Shown: positions 8,821 to 16,770 of the stretch, piece by piece
Layout: each line of letters starts with the position of its first letter
Numbering within the stretch: position 1 is the stretch's first letter
Source: Saccharomonospora marina XMU15
GTDB lineage: Bacteria; Actinomycetota; Actinomycetes; Mycobacteriales; Pseudonocardiaceae
Assembly: GCF_000244955.1 (NCBI RefSeq)
Contig: NZ_CM001439.1
Coordinates: forward strand, 2,260,628 to 2,324,627
Length of the DNA: 64,000 nt
Direction of reading: 5' to 3'
Made by a program: the position numbers and the translations under genes
Notes under the pieces: generated by a model
The model's input: the letters and a program-made list of their open reading frames with translations, nothing else
What the model was told of the DNA's origin: nothing
Database searches by the model: none

Positions 8821-9994
8821 TGATCAGCCTCCCTTCAGATACGCAGTACGTACGCAATGGTTCGATCCCGTTGAACGCGATCGACGAGTAACTCGCCGTG
8901 TACGCGCCCGTCGCGAGGATGTCGATTCGATCGCCCGGCCGCAAGGACAGCGGCAGCCGGTACGGGGTTCGCTGGTAGAGCACGTCGTCACCATCGCACG
9001 TCGGCCCCGCGATGATCACAGGCCCGTCCGGTTCGGGGTGATCTCCGACAACTTCCAGCCGGTAGGCGATAGCCTCGTTCTCCGTCTCGGCCAGCCCGTT
9101 GTACCTGCCGATGTCCAGGTAGACCCACCGGCGTTCGGATTCCCCCCGCCGGTTGGCCACCAGCACCACCTCGCTGCGGATCAGCCCCGCCGCCCCGACG
9201 ACGGCCCGCCCCGGTTCGAGCAAGAGTTCCGGTGGTCGCTCGAAGTGCGACCGCAGCGCGGGCAACACCGAGGCGGCGTACTCGTGGGGCGAAGGTGCGG
9301 CGGCACGGTAGTCCACGCCGAAGCCACCCCCGATGTTCAGCCTGTTCAGTACCGTGCCGTCGGCCGCGGCCGCTTCGAACACCTTCGCCGCGGTGCCGAT
9401 GGCCAGTTCCCATGCGCCGGGATCGAGTTGCTGCGAGCCGACGTGGAAGCTCAGGCCCGTGGCTCGCAGACCGAGGTGGGCGGCGCGCGAAAGCAACTCG
9501 GCAGCCGATTCGGCGTCACAGCCGAACTTGTGCCCGAACGGGGTGGCCGATTCGGGCCCGTCCACCGCCAGCCGCGCCAGTACCCGCGCGCCCGGCGCGT
9601 GCTCGGCGATGTTCTCCAGATCGGCGAGCGAATCGAAGCAGAACTCGTCGACTCCGGCCGAATGTGCGAAGGCGATGTCGGCCGGTTTCTTGATCGGGTT
9701 GCCGTAGGAAATGGACCGCGGCCGGGCCCCTGCCGCCAGACAGAGCCTGATCTCGGCCGGGCTCGCCACGTCGAAGCTCGCCCCTTCGCCGACAAGTGCC
9801 CTCAGCACCGCCGCGGCCGGATTCGCCTTCACCGCGTACTGGATGCGGGCGCCGGGGAAAGCATCGGCCAGGCAGCGGTAGCTGTCCAGTACCGTGTCGA
9901 TGTCGATCACCAGACACGGGGTCGGCGGGTCGTGCTCGGCGAGGAAGGCGCGGATTCTGCCCACCGTAGGGCTCACCGGGTTCACCGTGTTCAC
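8810..9994 (-). CDS. Ornithine/lysine decarboxylase, PLP fold III (alanine-racemase type)
   Basis: 394-residue PLP-dependent decarboxylase making putrescine (or cadaverine) as the first step of the operon. The Schiff-base lysine is Lys56 in YAVKANP. SFHVGSQ, GGGFGVDY and the phosphate-binding EPGRAVVG follow, and the C-terminal CDGDDVL supplies the active-site Cys-Asp of the ornithine/lysine class. GTG at 9994 gives the usual length. The frame stays open further upstream, but that part is low-complexity and non-coding in character. Diaminopimelate decarboxylase is unlikely because of the CDGDD motif and the spermidine-gene context. Ornithine against lysine preference is unresolved. Confidence 0.85.
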   Translation of the reverse strand: MNTVNPVSPTVGRIRAFLAEHDPPTPCLVIDIDTVLDSYRCLADAFPGARIQYAVKANPAAAVLRALVGEGASFDVASPAEIRLCLAAGARPRSISYGNPIKKPADIAFAHSAGVDEFCFDSLADLENIAEHAPGARVLARLAVDGPESATPFGHKFGCDAESAAELLSRAAHLGLRATGLSFHVGSQQLDPGAWELAIGTAAKVFEAAAADGTVLNRLNIGGGFGVDYRAAAPSPHEYAASVLPALRSHFERPPELLLEPGRAVVGAAGLIRSEVVLVANRRGESERRWVYLDIGRYNGLAETENEAIAYRLEVVGDHPEPDGPVIIAGPTCDGDDVLYQRTPYRLPLSLRPGDRIDILATGAYTASYSSIAFNGIEPLRTYCVSEGRLISAE

Positions 9995-11130
9995 ACCTGT
10001 GAGGGTCCCAGGCCGGCGGTTCGAGGTCGCGACCACCTCGGCCCTCGGTTGCCCGCGAATCGGTATTCGGCGTTCGGCCCGGTGAGTCCGATCGCGAATC
10101 CCGCGACATTTGTTGCGGCGGTTGTTTCGATTTCCGGTCCGCGAATACGCCGCGATTGAAGCCGCGGTGGCGGCCGCGATTGCGGCCGCGGTGGCGCGGC
10201 TTCGCGTACGGGGCCTGCCGACCGTGCGCGCCCGGCAGGCAGGCCCGTTCGGCATGCGGACAGCGGCGTGGATCGTGGGCTGCGGCCTGTCGGCATCCGT
10301 GCGCGACGGCGTGGTGTCGGTGGGTGACCCGCTGTGGGCCTTGCCACGCCGTCGTTCTACGCTGAGTAACACCCGGCCGGGGGTGTGACCTACCGCCGCC
10401 GGGCTTGCCCCTCCCTCACCCGGACGCGACGTCCTTGTGAAGACCCCCTGCTCAAGGCCGAGATCTGGTGAGGAAGCACCTGGGTTGATCGAGGTTGTGG
10501 TGCCACATGATCGTGCGCATTTTGCAGTTCGCACTCCACCCTGACGTCACCTGCCATGCCGCCGATGGGTGACCTTGCCATGGTGTCTTGGGCTTTGTGG
10601 GTGATGCTTGATGGGTGTTGCCGGATGAATGCGGTAACCGAATTGCGGCCTCGCGTCGCGGACGCGGCTAATCGCGGTGCTCGAGGCCCTGTCGAAACGA
10701 CATTTTCGCTGGTCAACGGCGGCGTCTCGAGAAGATTTGGCAAGTACCCGATTGGTGTACGCTTTCTTCACCCCGACCGACGTCAGTGGCGTCAATTGGG
10801 TGCGGCAACGCCGTGGTCGTGGAGCCGTCGCAGGCCGGTGAGCTCCGATGCTCGGCCGCCGTGCGGCAGCCGCTCACCGGCGTTGACGATCGGTGCAGGT
10901 GAGCGCGGCCCGGGTGCAGGGCGCCTACCCACGGGGCAGGCGGTGACAGCGCCGACGGTGACAGCGGTGACAAACGTGAAAGGCCGAGAGTGTTCGGCGA
11001 AGGCGACGAGGGTGGGTATGCGCACGTTGCGTGACTGGTCGCGAAGCAGAGCGCGGCCCGGGCCGTCCGGGTGGGGCGTCTCGGGCCTGCGCCGTGGAAC
11101 AGCGAGCGATCCGGAAGAGGAGTCACCTTC
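9995..11130. other. 1.1-kb intergenic region without a convincing gene
   Basis: Nothing with coding character is visible. Short open frames here lack ribosome sites and biased third positions. Near 10156-10200 there is a small repeat built around two GCGGCCGC sites. From about 10430 to 10760 the GC content drops below the surroundings, suggesting a degraded element or a non-coding RNA locus. Around 10940-10975, GGTGACAGCG-like direct repeats precede the conservon. A promoter for the conservon must lie in the last few hundred bases. Confidence 0.5.
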
Positions 11131-14100
11131 GTGACCGTTGCAGGAGAAGGCCAGGTGCCCGTCGGACAGCTCCTCGGCCAGGAGCAGCCCAAGCGGTCCA
11201 GGCTGCGTGCCTTGCTCCGCTGGCGTGACTGGGGCCTTCCGGCCAAACTCGGCGCCGTCACGCTGATCCCCATCGTGATCGCCCTGGTCCTGGGCGGCAT
11301 CACCGTCGCGAGCCAGTTGGAGCGCTCCGACCGCTACGAGCGAATCGACGGCATGGCGCGGCTCGAGGCCGCAGGCAGGACACTGCTGGACGGGCTGCAG
11401 CGGGAACGCACGCTCACCGCGGAGCTACTCGCCGAAGGGCGTGGCTCCGGCTCGCCGCAACTGCAGGGAATCCGCGCCGAGGTCGACATGGCCGTCTCCC
11501 CGGTCACCTCGGCCGCGGCCGAGGTCGAACAGGCGGGCGGTGCCATCGCCGGCCCGCGCAAGGCCGTCGACGAGCAACTCGGCAGGCTCGCGGACCTGCG
11601 CAAGCGCGTCGCTGCCGGGCAGGTGGGGCCGATCGAGGCGGTGAACGAATACTCCGGCATCACCACCGCGCTGCTCGACCTGGATTCGGCGCTCGTCGCG
11701 GGAATCGGTGACGACGGCACCGGCTCCACCGGCAACGCGCTGCACGACCTGCTCGTGGCACGCGAAGAGCTGTCGATCCAGCAGGCGCTGGTCAGTTACG
11801 GCATCAGTCGCAGCGGGCTGGCGCCCAGCGAGGTGAACCAGCTGCGCACCTCCGACGTGCGCCTGAGTGACCGCATCGACGAGTTCCGCGTGTCCGCCAC
11901 CGAAGGCCAGCGGCAGGACTTCGACAACACCGTGCGTGGCGAGGCCTTCGACCAGTTCGGCCGGGTCGTGGCCGGTGTGCTCGCCCAGCAGGACGTGGGT
12001 GGCGACCCCTTCGAGTCCGTCTCGCCGCAGCAGTGGTCGGCCGACGCCTCCGCGGTGTTCGCCGCCATGGGGCGGGTCGCCGACCGGATGGGTTCACAGG
12101 TCACCGGCGCGACTGGCGAGCTCGCGGGCGAAGCGTCGACCGGGGTCACGGTGCTGCTCGTCCTGCTCGTCCTCGCCTTCGTGCTGGCGGCGTTCGTGGT
12201 GTTCGTGATCACCCGCCAGCTGCTGCGTTCGCTGAAGGTGCTGCGCAACAGCGCGCTGGCCGTCGCCGAGCACGAGCTTCCCGAAGCGGTGCGCTCCATC
12301 CAGGAGGGCGGCTCCCGCGAGACCGAGATCAGACCGGTGCCCGTCACCACCAGGGACGAGGTCGGCGAGGTCGCCAGGGCGTTCGACGCGGTTCACAGCG
12401 AGGCGCTGCATCTGGCCGCGGAGCAGGCAGGGATGCGTGCGGGCTACGCGAGCGTGTTCGTCAACCTCTCCCGTCGTAGCCAGAGCCTGGTGCAACGCCA
12501 ACTGGCGCTCATCGAGCGGCTGGAGAGCGACGAGGAGGACCCGGACCAGCTCGCCACGCTGTTCCAGCTCGACCATCTCGCCACGCGCATGCGACGCAAC
12601 AACGAGAACCTCATGGTGCTGTCCGGTGCGGAACCGGGACGCCGTTCCGGCCAACCGGTCAGTGCCACCGACGTGTTGCGGGCGGCGGTTTCGGAGATCG
12701 AGCAGTACAAGCGTGTCGTCGTGGGAACGCCACCGCCGGTGCTCGTGGTAGGCCACGCGGCGGGCGACCTCATCAGGCTCGTCGCCGAGTTGCTGGACAA
12801 CGCCACGGCGTTCTCCGCGCCCGAGACCCAGGTGACCGTGGCTACCAGGGCCATGGACGACGGCACTCTCTCGATCGACATCATGGACCGCGGCATCGGC
12901 ATGAACGAGGCCGAGGTCGCCGAGGCGAACGCGCGCCTTTCCGAATCGGGCTCGCTGGACCTGACCACCTCGCGCAGGATGGGCCTGTTCGTGGTCGGCA
13001 GGCTCGCGGGAAGGCACGGCTTCGACGTCACCCTGCACGGTGGCAAGGACATCGTGGGTGTCCGCGCCACCGTCACCGTGCCCGCCGACCTGGTGCTGGA
13101 CGGCGAGGGCCACGTTCAGGAGCCGCAGCAGGCCGGGCCGCCCCACGCCGAGCCGCAGCACGTGCCGCAGCAGGCGCAGGTCGACGGCGGGCCGCTGCCT
13201 CGCCGGACCCGCAACGGTGTGTCCCAACCGGGCATGGCGCAGGACCTGGCGGGAGTGGGCGGATCGCGTCGGCCGGCCGGTGATGCCGAGCACGTGCCCG
13301 CGCCAACCGACAACGAGGTCTCCGGCACGGCGCTGTTCACACCGATCGAACGCGACGACTCCGGAAACGCACAGCAAGCACCGCAACCCGCCTCGGCGCG
13401 GGTACCACAGCAGGCACCACAGCCGGAGTGGCCGGTCGCCGCCGACACCGACCCGCACGAACGCGCCGAGGCCCCACCCCGGATCAACGGCTCGCGGCCG
13501 GGTCGGCGCAGGGCCGTGCCCGCCTCCGGTGACAGGGAACTCAGCGGCAGGCAGCTGTTCGAGTCCAACAGCCGGGCCGTGAGCGAGTGGTGGAACGCCG
13601 CCGCCACGGCGAGCCCGACGACACCTGCCGAGCCCGCGGGCGCCCAGCACACGGCGGCGCCGGGTGCGGAGGGCTCCCTCAGCGAGGCCCAGCGCCGGGC
13701 ACGCAAGGCCGTGGTCGACAACGCCGAAACCACCCCGATCTTCGACGAGATGCTCTCGGCGTGGTTTCGCAAGGTCACCGATGCCGAGGCCGATGCGGAA
13801 CGCCCCGCGCGCAAAAGCTGGGAGTTCGCCGCCGACGAGAGTTGGAAGGCGGTGCAGGAGGTCTCGCAGCGTCCCTCGGCCGCCGACTACACGCAGGCAG
13901 GTCTTCCCCGAAGGCGGCGAGGTGAGCAACTGCTGCCGGGCAGCGCCGCACCGCGATCGGCCGCCGCACCGCCTGCCGCCGCGGCTTCCGCACCGCAGGC
14001 GCCCGCGCGGGACCCGCAGGACGTGCGCGGCAGGCTCAGCAGTTTCCAGCAGGGCGTCAGCAGGGGCCGCAGGCACAGGGCCGAGCCGGACGACGCTGCC

Positions 14101-14583
14101 GAGCCGGAGGGTGCCTCGGCACAGTCGCGGCAGTCGCGCTCCGCGGAAGGCGGCGGACAGACCGCTTCCGGGCTGCCGAGGCGGCGGCCGAAGCGGGCCG
14201 CGCAGCCCAGCGAGGCCGCCGAGTATGGCGAGGCCGTCGCCGAACCCGAATCCGGCAACGTGACGACCTCCGCGCCACCGGCGTGGGCGTCGTCGGGAGG
14301 TTGGGGCCCGGCCGCCGACGAGCGGTGGCAGGCCGTACGCGCGGTGGCGGAGTCGACACCGTCGAGCTACACGGCCGCGGGGCTGCCGAGGCGGCGCCGT
14401 GGCGAGCAGTTGCTTCCGGGGAGCGTGGCCCCGGAGGGCGAGCCCGTCGACCGGCCGCGTGTGGAGCGTGACCCCGCCGATGTACGGGGCAGGCTCAGCA
14501 GTTTCCAGCAAGGCGTTCGCCGAGGCAGGCACCGGACGGCCCAGGTGAGCGAAAGCGATCACGAAACAGTGGAGGGTGAATGA
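11131..14583 (+). CDS. cvnA: Conservon sensor histidine kinase (nitrate-sensor-like)
   Basis: 1150-residue membrane kinase, first gene of a four-gene conservon (CvnA-D). A first transmembrane helix at about 41-61 precedes a roughly 275-residue all-helical extracellular sensor of the NIT type. The second helix (about 336-360) leads into a HAMP region. The phospho-acceptor is probably His in QLDHLATRMRRN (about 482). The ATPase N-box is AELLDNATAFSAP (about 551) and the G1 box DRGIGMN. After about residue 650 comes a roughly 500-residue Pro/Ala/Gln-rich tail with a duplicated module. The GTG at 11131 follows GGAAGAGGAG by 8 bp. In Streptomyces, CvnA acts with CvnB-D as a G-protein-like complex. 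The signal here is unknown. Confidence 0.85.
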   Translation: MTVAGEGQVPVGQLLGQEQPKRSRLRALLRWRDWGLPAKLGAVTLIPIVIALVLGGITVASQLERSDRYERIDGMARLEAAGRTLLDGLQRERTLTAELLAEGRGSGSPQLQGIRAEVDMAVSPVTSAAAEVEQAGGAIAGPRKAVDEQLGRLADLRKRVAAGQVGPIEAVNEYSGITTALLDLDSALVAGIGDDGTGSTGNALHDLLVAREELSIQQALVSYGISRSGLAPSEVNQLRTSDVRLSDRIDEFRVSATEGQRQDFDNTVRGEAFDQFGRVVAGVLAQQDVGGDPFESVSPQQWSADASAVFAAMGRVADRMGSQVTGATGELAGEASTGVTVLLVLLVLAFVLAAFVVFVITRQLLRSLKVLRNSALAVAEHELPEAVRSIQEGGSRETEIRPVPVTTRDEVGEVARAFDAVHSEALHLAAEQAGMRAGYASVFVNLSRRSQSLVQRQLALIERLESDEEDPDQLATLFQLDHLATRMRRNNENLMVLSGAEPGRRSGQPVSATDVLRAAVSEIEQYKRVVVGTPPPVLVVGHAAGDLIRLVAELLDNATAFSAPETQVTVATRAMDDGTLSIDIMDRGIGMNEAEVAEANARLSESGSLDLTTSRRMGLFVVGRLAGRHGFDVTLHGGKDIVGVRATVTVPADLVLDGEGHVQEPQQAGPPHAEPQHVPQQAQVDGGPLPRRTRNGVSQPGMAQDLAGVGGSRRPAGDAEHVPAPTDNEVSGTALFTPIERDDSGNAQQAPQPASARVPQQAPQPEWPVAADTDPHERAEAPPRINGSRPGRRRAVPASGDRELSGRQLFESNSRAVSEWWNAAATASPTTPAEPAGAQHTAAPGAEGSLSEAQRRARKAVVDNAETTPIFDEMLSAWFRKVTDAEADAERPARKSWEFAADESWKAVQEVSQRPSAADYTQAGLPRRRRGEQLLPGSAAPRSAAAPPAAAASAPQAPARDPQDVRGRLSSFQQGVSRGRRHRAEPDDAAEPEGASAQSRQSRSAEGGGQTASGLPRRRPKRAAQPSEAAEYGEAVAEPESGNVTTSAPPAWASSGGWGPAADERWQAVRAVAESTPSSYTAAGLPRRRRGEQLLPGSVAPEGEPVDRPRVERDPADVRGRLSSFQQGVRRGRHRTAQVSESDHETVEGE
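13810..14540 (+). repeat. Tandem duplication inside the CvnA C-terminal tail
   Basis: Two copies of a coding module lie about 470 bp apart. Each encodes a Trp-containing helix (AADESWKAV / AADERWQAV), then AGLPRRRRGEQLLPGS, then DVRGRLSSFQQGV followed by Arg/His. Copy one spans roughly 13819-14088 and copy two 14299-14538, with a partial third SGLPRRRPKR between them. The codons differ at many silent positions, so the duplication is not recent. Confidence 0.8.
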
Positions 14584-15029
14584 CCGCGCCGGATGGAAAC
14601 CAGCCGCAGCAGAAGTTCGGATGGCTGGTCAACGACTTCGCCGAGCGGGTACCGGGTGTCGCGCACGCGGTCGTCGTCTCGGCGGACGGCCTGTTGCTCA
14701 CCGCGTCGAAGCGGTTGCCGCTGGATCGGGCCGACCAGCTCGCCGCGGTGGCCTCAGGGCTCGTCAGCCTCACGCAGGGGGCCGCACGCTGCTTCGAGGC
14801 CGGTGCGGTCAACGAGACCGTCGTGGAGATGGAACTCGGTGTCATGGTGCTGATGTCGATCAGCGACGGCTCGTGCCTGGCGGTGCTGGCCGCGCCGAAC
14901 TGCGATATCGGCCAGGTGGCCTACGAGATGACGTTGCTCGTCGACCGCGTGGGTCAGCTCCTCACGCCCGAGTTGCGCGCCCAGTTGCAGGGCGAGGACG
15001 GCTCGAAGGTCGGCGCACCGGTTGGATGA
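14580..15029 (+). CDS. cvnB: Roadblock/LC7 domain protein of conservon
   Basis: 149-residue roadblock/LC7 protein. The fold signature is visible: FAERVPGVAHAVVVSADGLLL, then VSLTQGAARCF and the beta strand GVMVLMSI. In conservons CvnB binds the GTPase CvnD and the kinase. Its ATG overlaps the cvnA stop (ATGA), so translation is coupled. A GTGGAGG ribosome site lies within the end of cvnA. The C-terminus is a short polar tail. Confidence 0.9.
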   Translation: MTAPDGNQPQQKFGWLVNDFAERVPGVAHAVVVSADGLLLTASKRLPLDRADQLAAVASGLVSLTQGAARCFEAGAVNETVVEMELGVMVLMSISDGSCLAVLAAPNCDIGQVAYEMTLLVDRVGQLLTPELRAQLQGEDGSKVGAPVG

Positions 15030-15098
15030 TCGGCGCGATGGGCGAGGGTCCGCGACTTCCCGGCGAGGAGCAGCTGAGCGAGCTCGGCGAGCTGCTCG

Positions 15099-15218
15099 GT
15101 GGTTTCGGGCCGGGCGCGGGCCGCGACGTTCGTGGACGAGCAGCTGGCGGGCAACAACCTGGCGCGCGCCGCGCCGCGGCATCCGGTGACCCCCGCCGTG
15201 GGGTCGAAACCAACGTAG
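15099..15218 (+). CDS. Possible 39-codon ORF between cvnB and cvnC
   Basis: The 200 bp between cvnB and the supported cvnC start carry a GTG-initiated 39-codon frame, in the same reading frame as cvnB, with strongly GC-biased third positions (contains FVDEQLAGNNLARAAP). Its stop overlaps the cvnC ribosome site, so it could couple translation. There is no clear ribosome site of its own. It may equally be the remnant of a longer N-terminus of CvnC broken by a frameshift. Confidence 0.3.
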   Translation: MVSGRARAATFVDEQLAGNNLARAAPRHPVTPAVGSKPT

Positions 15219-15229
15219 AGGAGCAGCTT

Positions 15230-15604
15230 GTGTCGGCCGAAGCCATTCCGTTGCACCCAGCAGAACAGACCGGGTTCGTCCGCCCGTATGCCATCACCGG
15301 TGGTAGGACCAAGCCGAATCACCATCTGGAGCTCGAAACACTCGTCTCCACCCGGCAAGCGGCACTGCTGGCGGTGCCCGACCAGATCGAGCATCAGCTG
15401 ATCATGGAAGAATGTCGCACCCCACATTCGGTCGCCGAGATCGCCGCTATGCTCCGGGTTCCCTTCGGGGTTGCCAGGGTGCTCGTCAGCGACGCGGCGG
15501 ACGCGGGGTTGGTCAACGTGCACAGGACCATCTCCGGGGACGAAGGCGCCGAGGCGCATTTGCTGTTGATGGAAAGGGTGTTGAGTGGACTCCGTCGGCT
15601 ATAA
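15230..15604 (+). CDS. cvnC: DUF742 protein of conservon
   Basis: 124-residue DUF742 protein, a winged-helix-like partner in the conservon. The family signature FVRPYAITGGRTKP is followed by LVSTRQAALL, an HTH-like SVAEIAAMLRVPFGVARVLVSDAA, and the C-terminal LLMERVLSGLRRL. The GTG at 15230 has AGAGGAG six bases upstream. An in-frame ATG at 15026 overlapping the cvnB stop would add 68 residues of low-complexity sequence and has no good ribosome site. The end overlaps cvnD by 20 bp. Confidence 0.85.
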   Translation: MSAEAIPLHPAEQTGFVRPYAITGGRTKPNHHLELETLVSTRQAALLAVPDQIEHQLIMEECRTPHSVAEIAAMLRVPFGVARVLVSDAADAGLVNVHRTISGDEGAEAHLLLMERVLSGLRRL

Positions 15605-16199
15605 GGCACCGCGCGAGACCGAATCGAAAACGATGACGTCGGCCAAGATCGTCGTGGCCGGTGGCTTCGGCGCGGGCAAGACGACGTTCGTCGGCTCGGT
15701 GTCGGAGATCGTGCCGTTGAGAACCGAGGCGATGATGACGGACGCGAGCGCCGGCATCGACGACCTCGAGGCGACACCGAACAAGGTGTCCACGACCGTG
15801 GCCATGGACTTCGGCAGGGTGTCGCTGGACGAGGACCTGATTTTGTACCTGTTCGGCACACCGGGCCAGCAGCGGTTCTGGTTCATGTGGGACGACCTCG
15901 TCCGTGGCGCCATCGGTGCGGTGGTACTCGCCGACACCAGACGACTCGCCGACTCGTTCGCGCCGGTCGACTTCTTCGAGGACAGGGGGCTGCCCTACAT
16001 CGTGGGTGTCAACACCTTCGACGGTGTGCTCCAGCACGACCTCGCCGACGTGAGGGAGGCGCTGTCGATCGACCAGAGCATCCCGATCGTCCGGTGCGAC
16101 GCACGAGACCGTGAATCCACCAAGCAGACGCTCATCACGCTGGTGGAGTACGCGATGCGGCAGTGGATCGCGCTGCGTTCGGCGACCGCGTCCTCCTGA
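15585..16199 (+). CDS. cvnD: Ras-like GTP-binding protein of conservon
   Basis: 204-residue small GTPase. Walker A is VVAGGFGAGKTTFVG, the G3 region is LFGTPGQQRFW, and the G4 position reads VNTFDG rather than NKxD, which is normal in the CvnD/MglA-like ATP/GTP-binding family. It would act as the switch of the CvnA-B-C-D complex at the membrane. The GTG start lies within the end of cvnC, behind GGAAAGGG. The usual fifth conservon gene, a cytochrome P450, is not next to it. Confidence 0.9.
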   Translation: MDSVGYKAPRETESKTMTSAKIVVAGGFGAGKTTFVGSVSEIVPLRTEAMMTDASAGIDDLEATPNKVSTTVAMDFGRVSLDEDLILYLFGTPGQQRFWFMWDDLVRGAIGAVVLADTRRLADSFAPVDFFEDRGLPYIVGVNTFDGVLQHDLADVREALSIDQSIPIVRCDARDRESTKQTLITLVEYAMRQWIALRSATASS

Positions 16200-16321
16200 C
16201 CGGCTGAGCGGCCGCATCGTGAACGGGCTTTCTGTCGGAGCCTCTCGCTAGCCTGCGGCAATCAAGTGCGTCCGCGTCGGCGGTGCCTGCGGGGCGGGCG
16301 CGAGGCAAGGGGAGGACCGCA

Positions 16322-16666
16322 GTGACTGCTCCGTCGAACATGGTGACCTGGTTTCAACTGCCCGCGGCCGACACACGCCGCGCGTGGGGCTTCTACGAGG
16401 AGGTCTTCGGCTGGAGTGCGCAGCGTTCTCACACGGCGGCACCTCAGCTGGGCGCCGTCCACGGCGAGATCGCCGAGCGCAGCGACGAGTTGCGGCATCC
16501 TCGGCTGGTGATCCGGGTCGACGACCTCGCGTCGAGCCTGCGCAGGATCACCGATGCCGGCGGGAGGGTGCTGGTCGAACGCACCGAGATCCCCGCCATC
16601 GGGATGGCCTTCGCGACGTTCGTCGACACCGAGGGCAACCAGGTGAACATCGTTTCCGACATGTGA
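16322..16666 (+). CDS. VOC family (glyoxalase/bleomycin-resistance fold) protein
   Basis: 114-residue single-module vicinal-oxygen-chelate protein. It begins MVTWFQLPAADTRRAWGFYEEVFGW, here cited only by its start WFQLPAAD, and ends with the typical FVDTEGNQVNIV strand. GTG at 16322 lies six bases after AAGGGGAGG. Proteins of this group act as dimers and may bind metals or small ligands. No substrate can be assigned. A metal-ligand set is not obvious, so it may be a binding rather than catalytic member. Confidence 0.75.
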   Translation: MTAPSNMVTWFQLPAADTRRAWGFYEEVFGWSAQRSHTAAPQLGAVHGEIAERSDELRHPRLVIRVDDLASSLRRITDAGGRVLVERTEIPAIGMAFATFVDTEGNQVNIVSDM

Positions 16667-16724
16667 GACGACACTCGCGCCTCGCCGGCTGAATCGATAC
16701 TGGTCGATGAGAGGCCCATCACGG

Positions 16725-16770
16725 GTGAAGTTGGTTTTAAAACAGTAGGAAGTAAAAGTATTTTGGGGGT
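16725..16770 (+). promoter_or_regulatory. icmF: AT-rich leader with GTTTTAAAAC palindrome before icmF
   Basis: The last 46 bases before the icmF ATG are far richer in A and T than anything nearby. They contain the perfect 10-bp palindrome GTTTTAAAAC (16734-16743) and end in GGGGG one base before the ATG, too close for normal ribosome binding. The segment probably holds the icmF promoter and an operator. Confidence 0.45.

Noticed and set aside
10110-10388. 92-codon frame in the gene-free gap
   Set aside because: No ribosome site, no family resemblance, and an Ala/Arg repeat caused by NotI-like GCGGCCGC runs.
12094-14562. Long open frame of 822 codons on the minus strand under cvnA
   Set aside because: It is the high-GC shadow of cvnA: no ribosome site, low-complexity His/Arg/Gly sequence, and third-position bias belongs to the plus strand.
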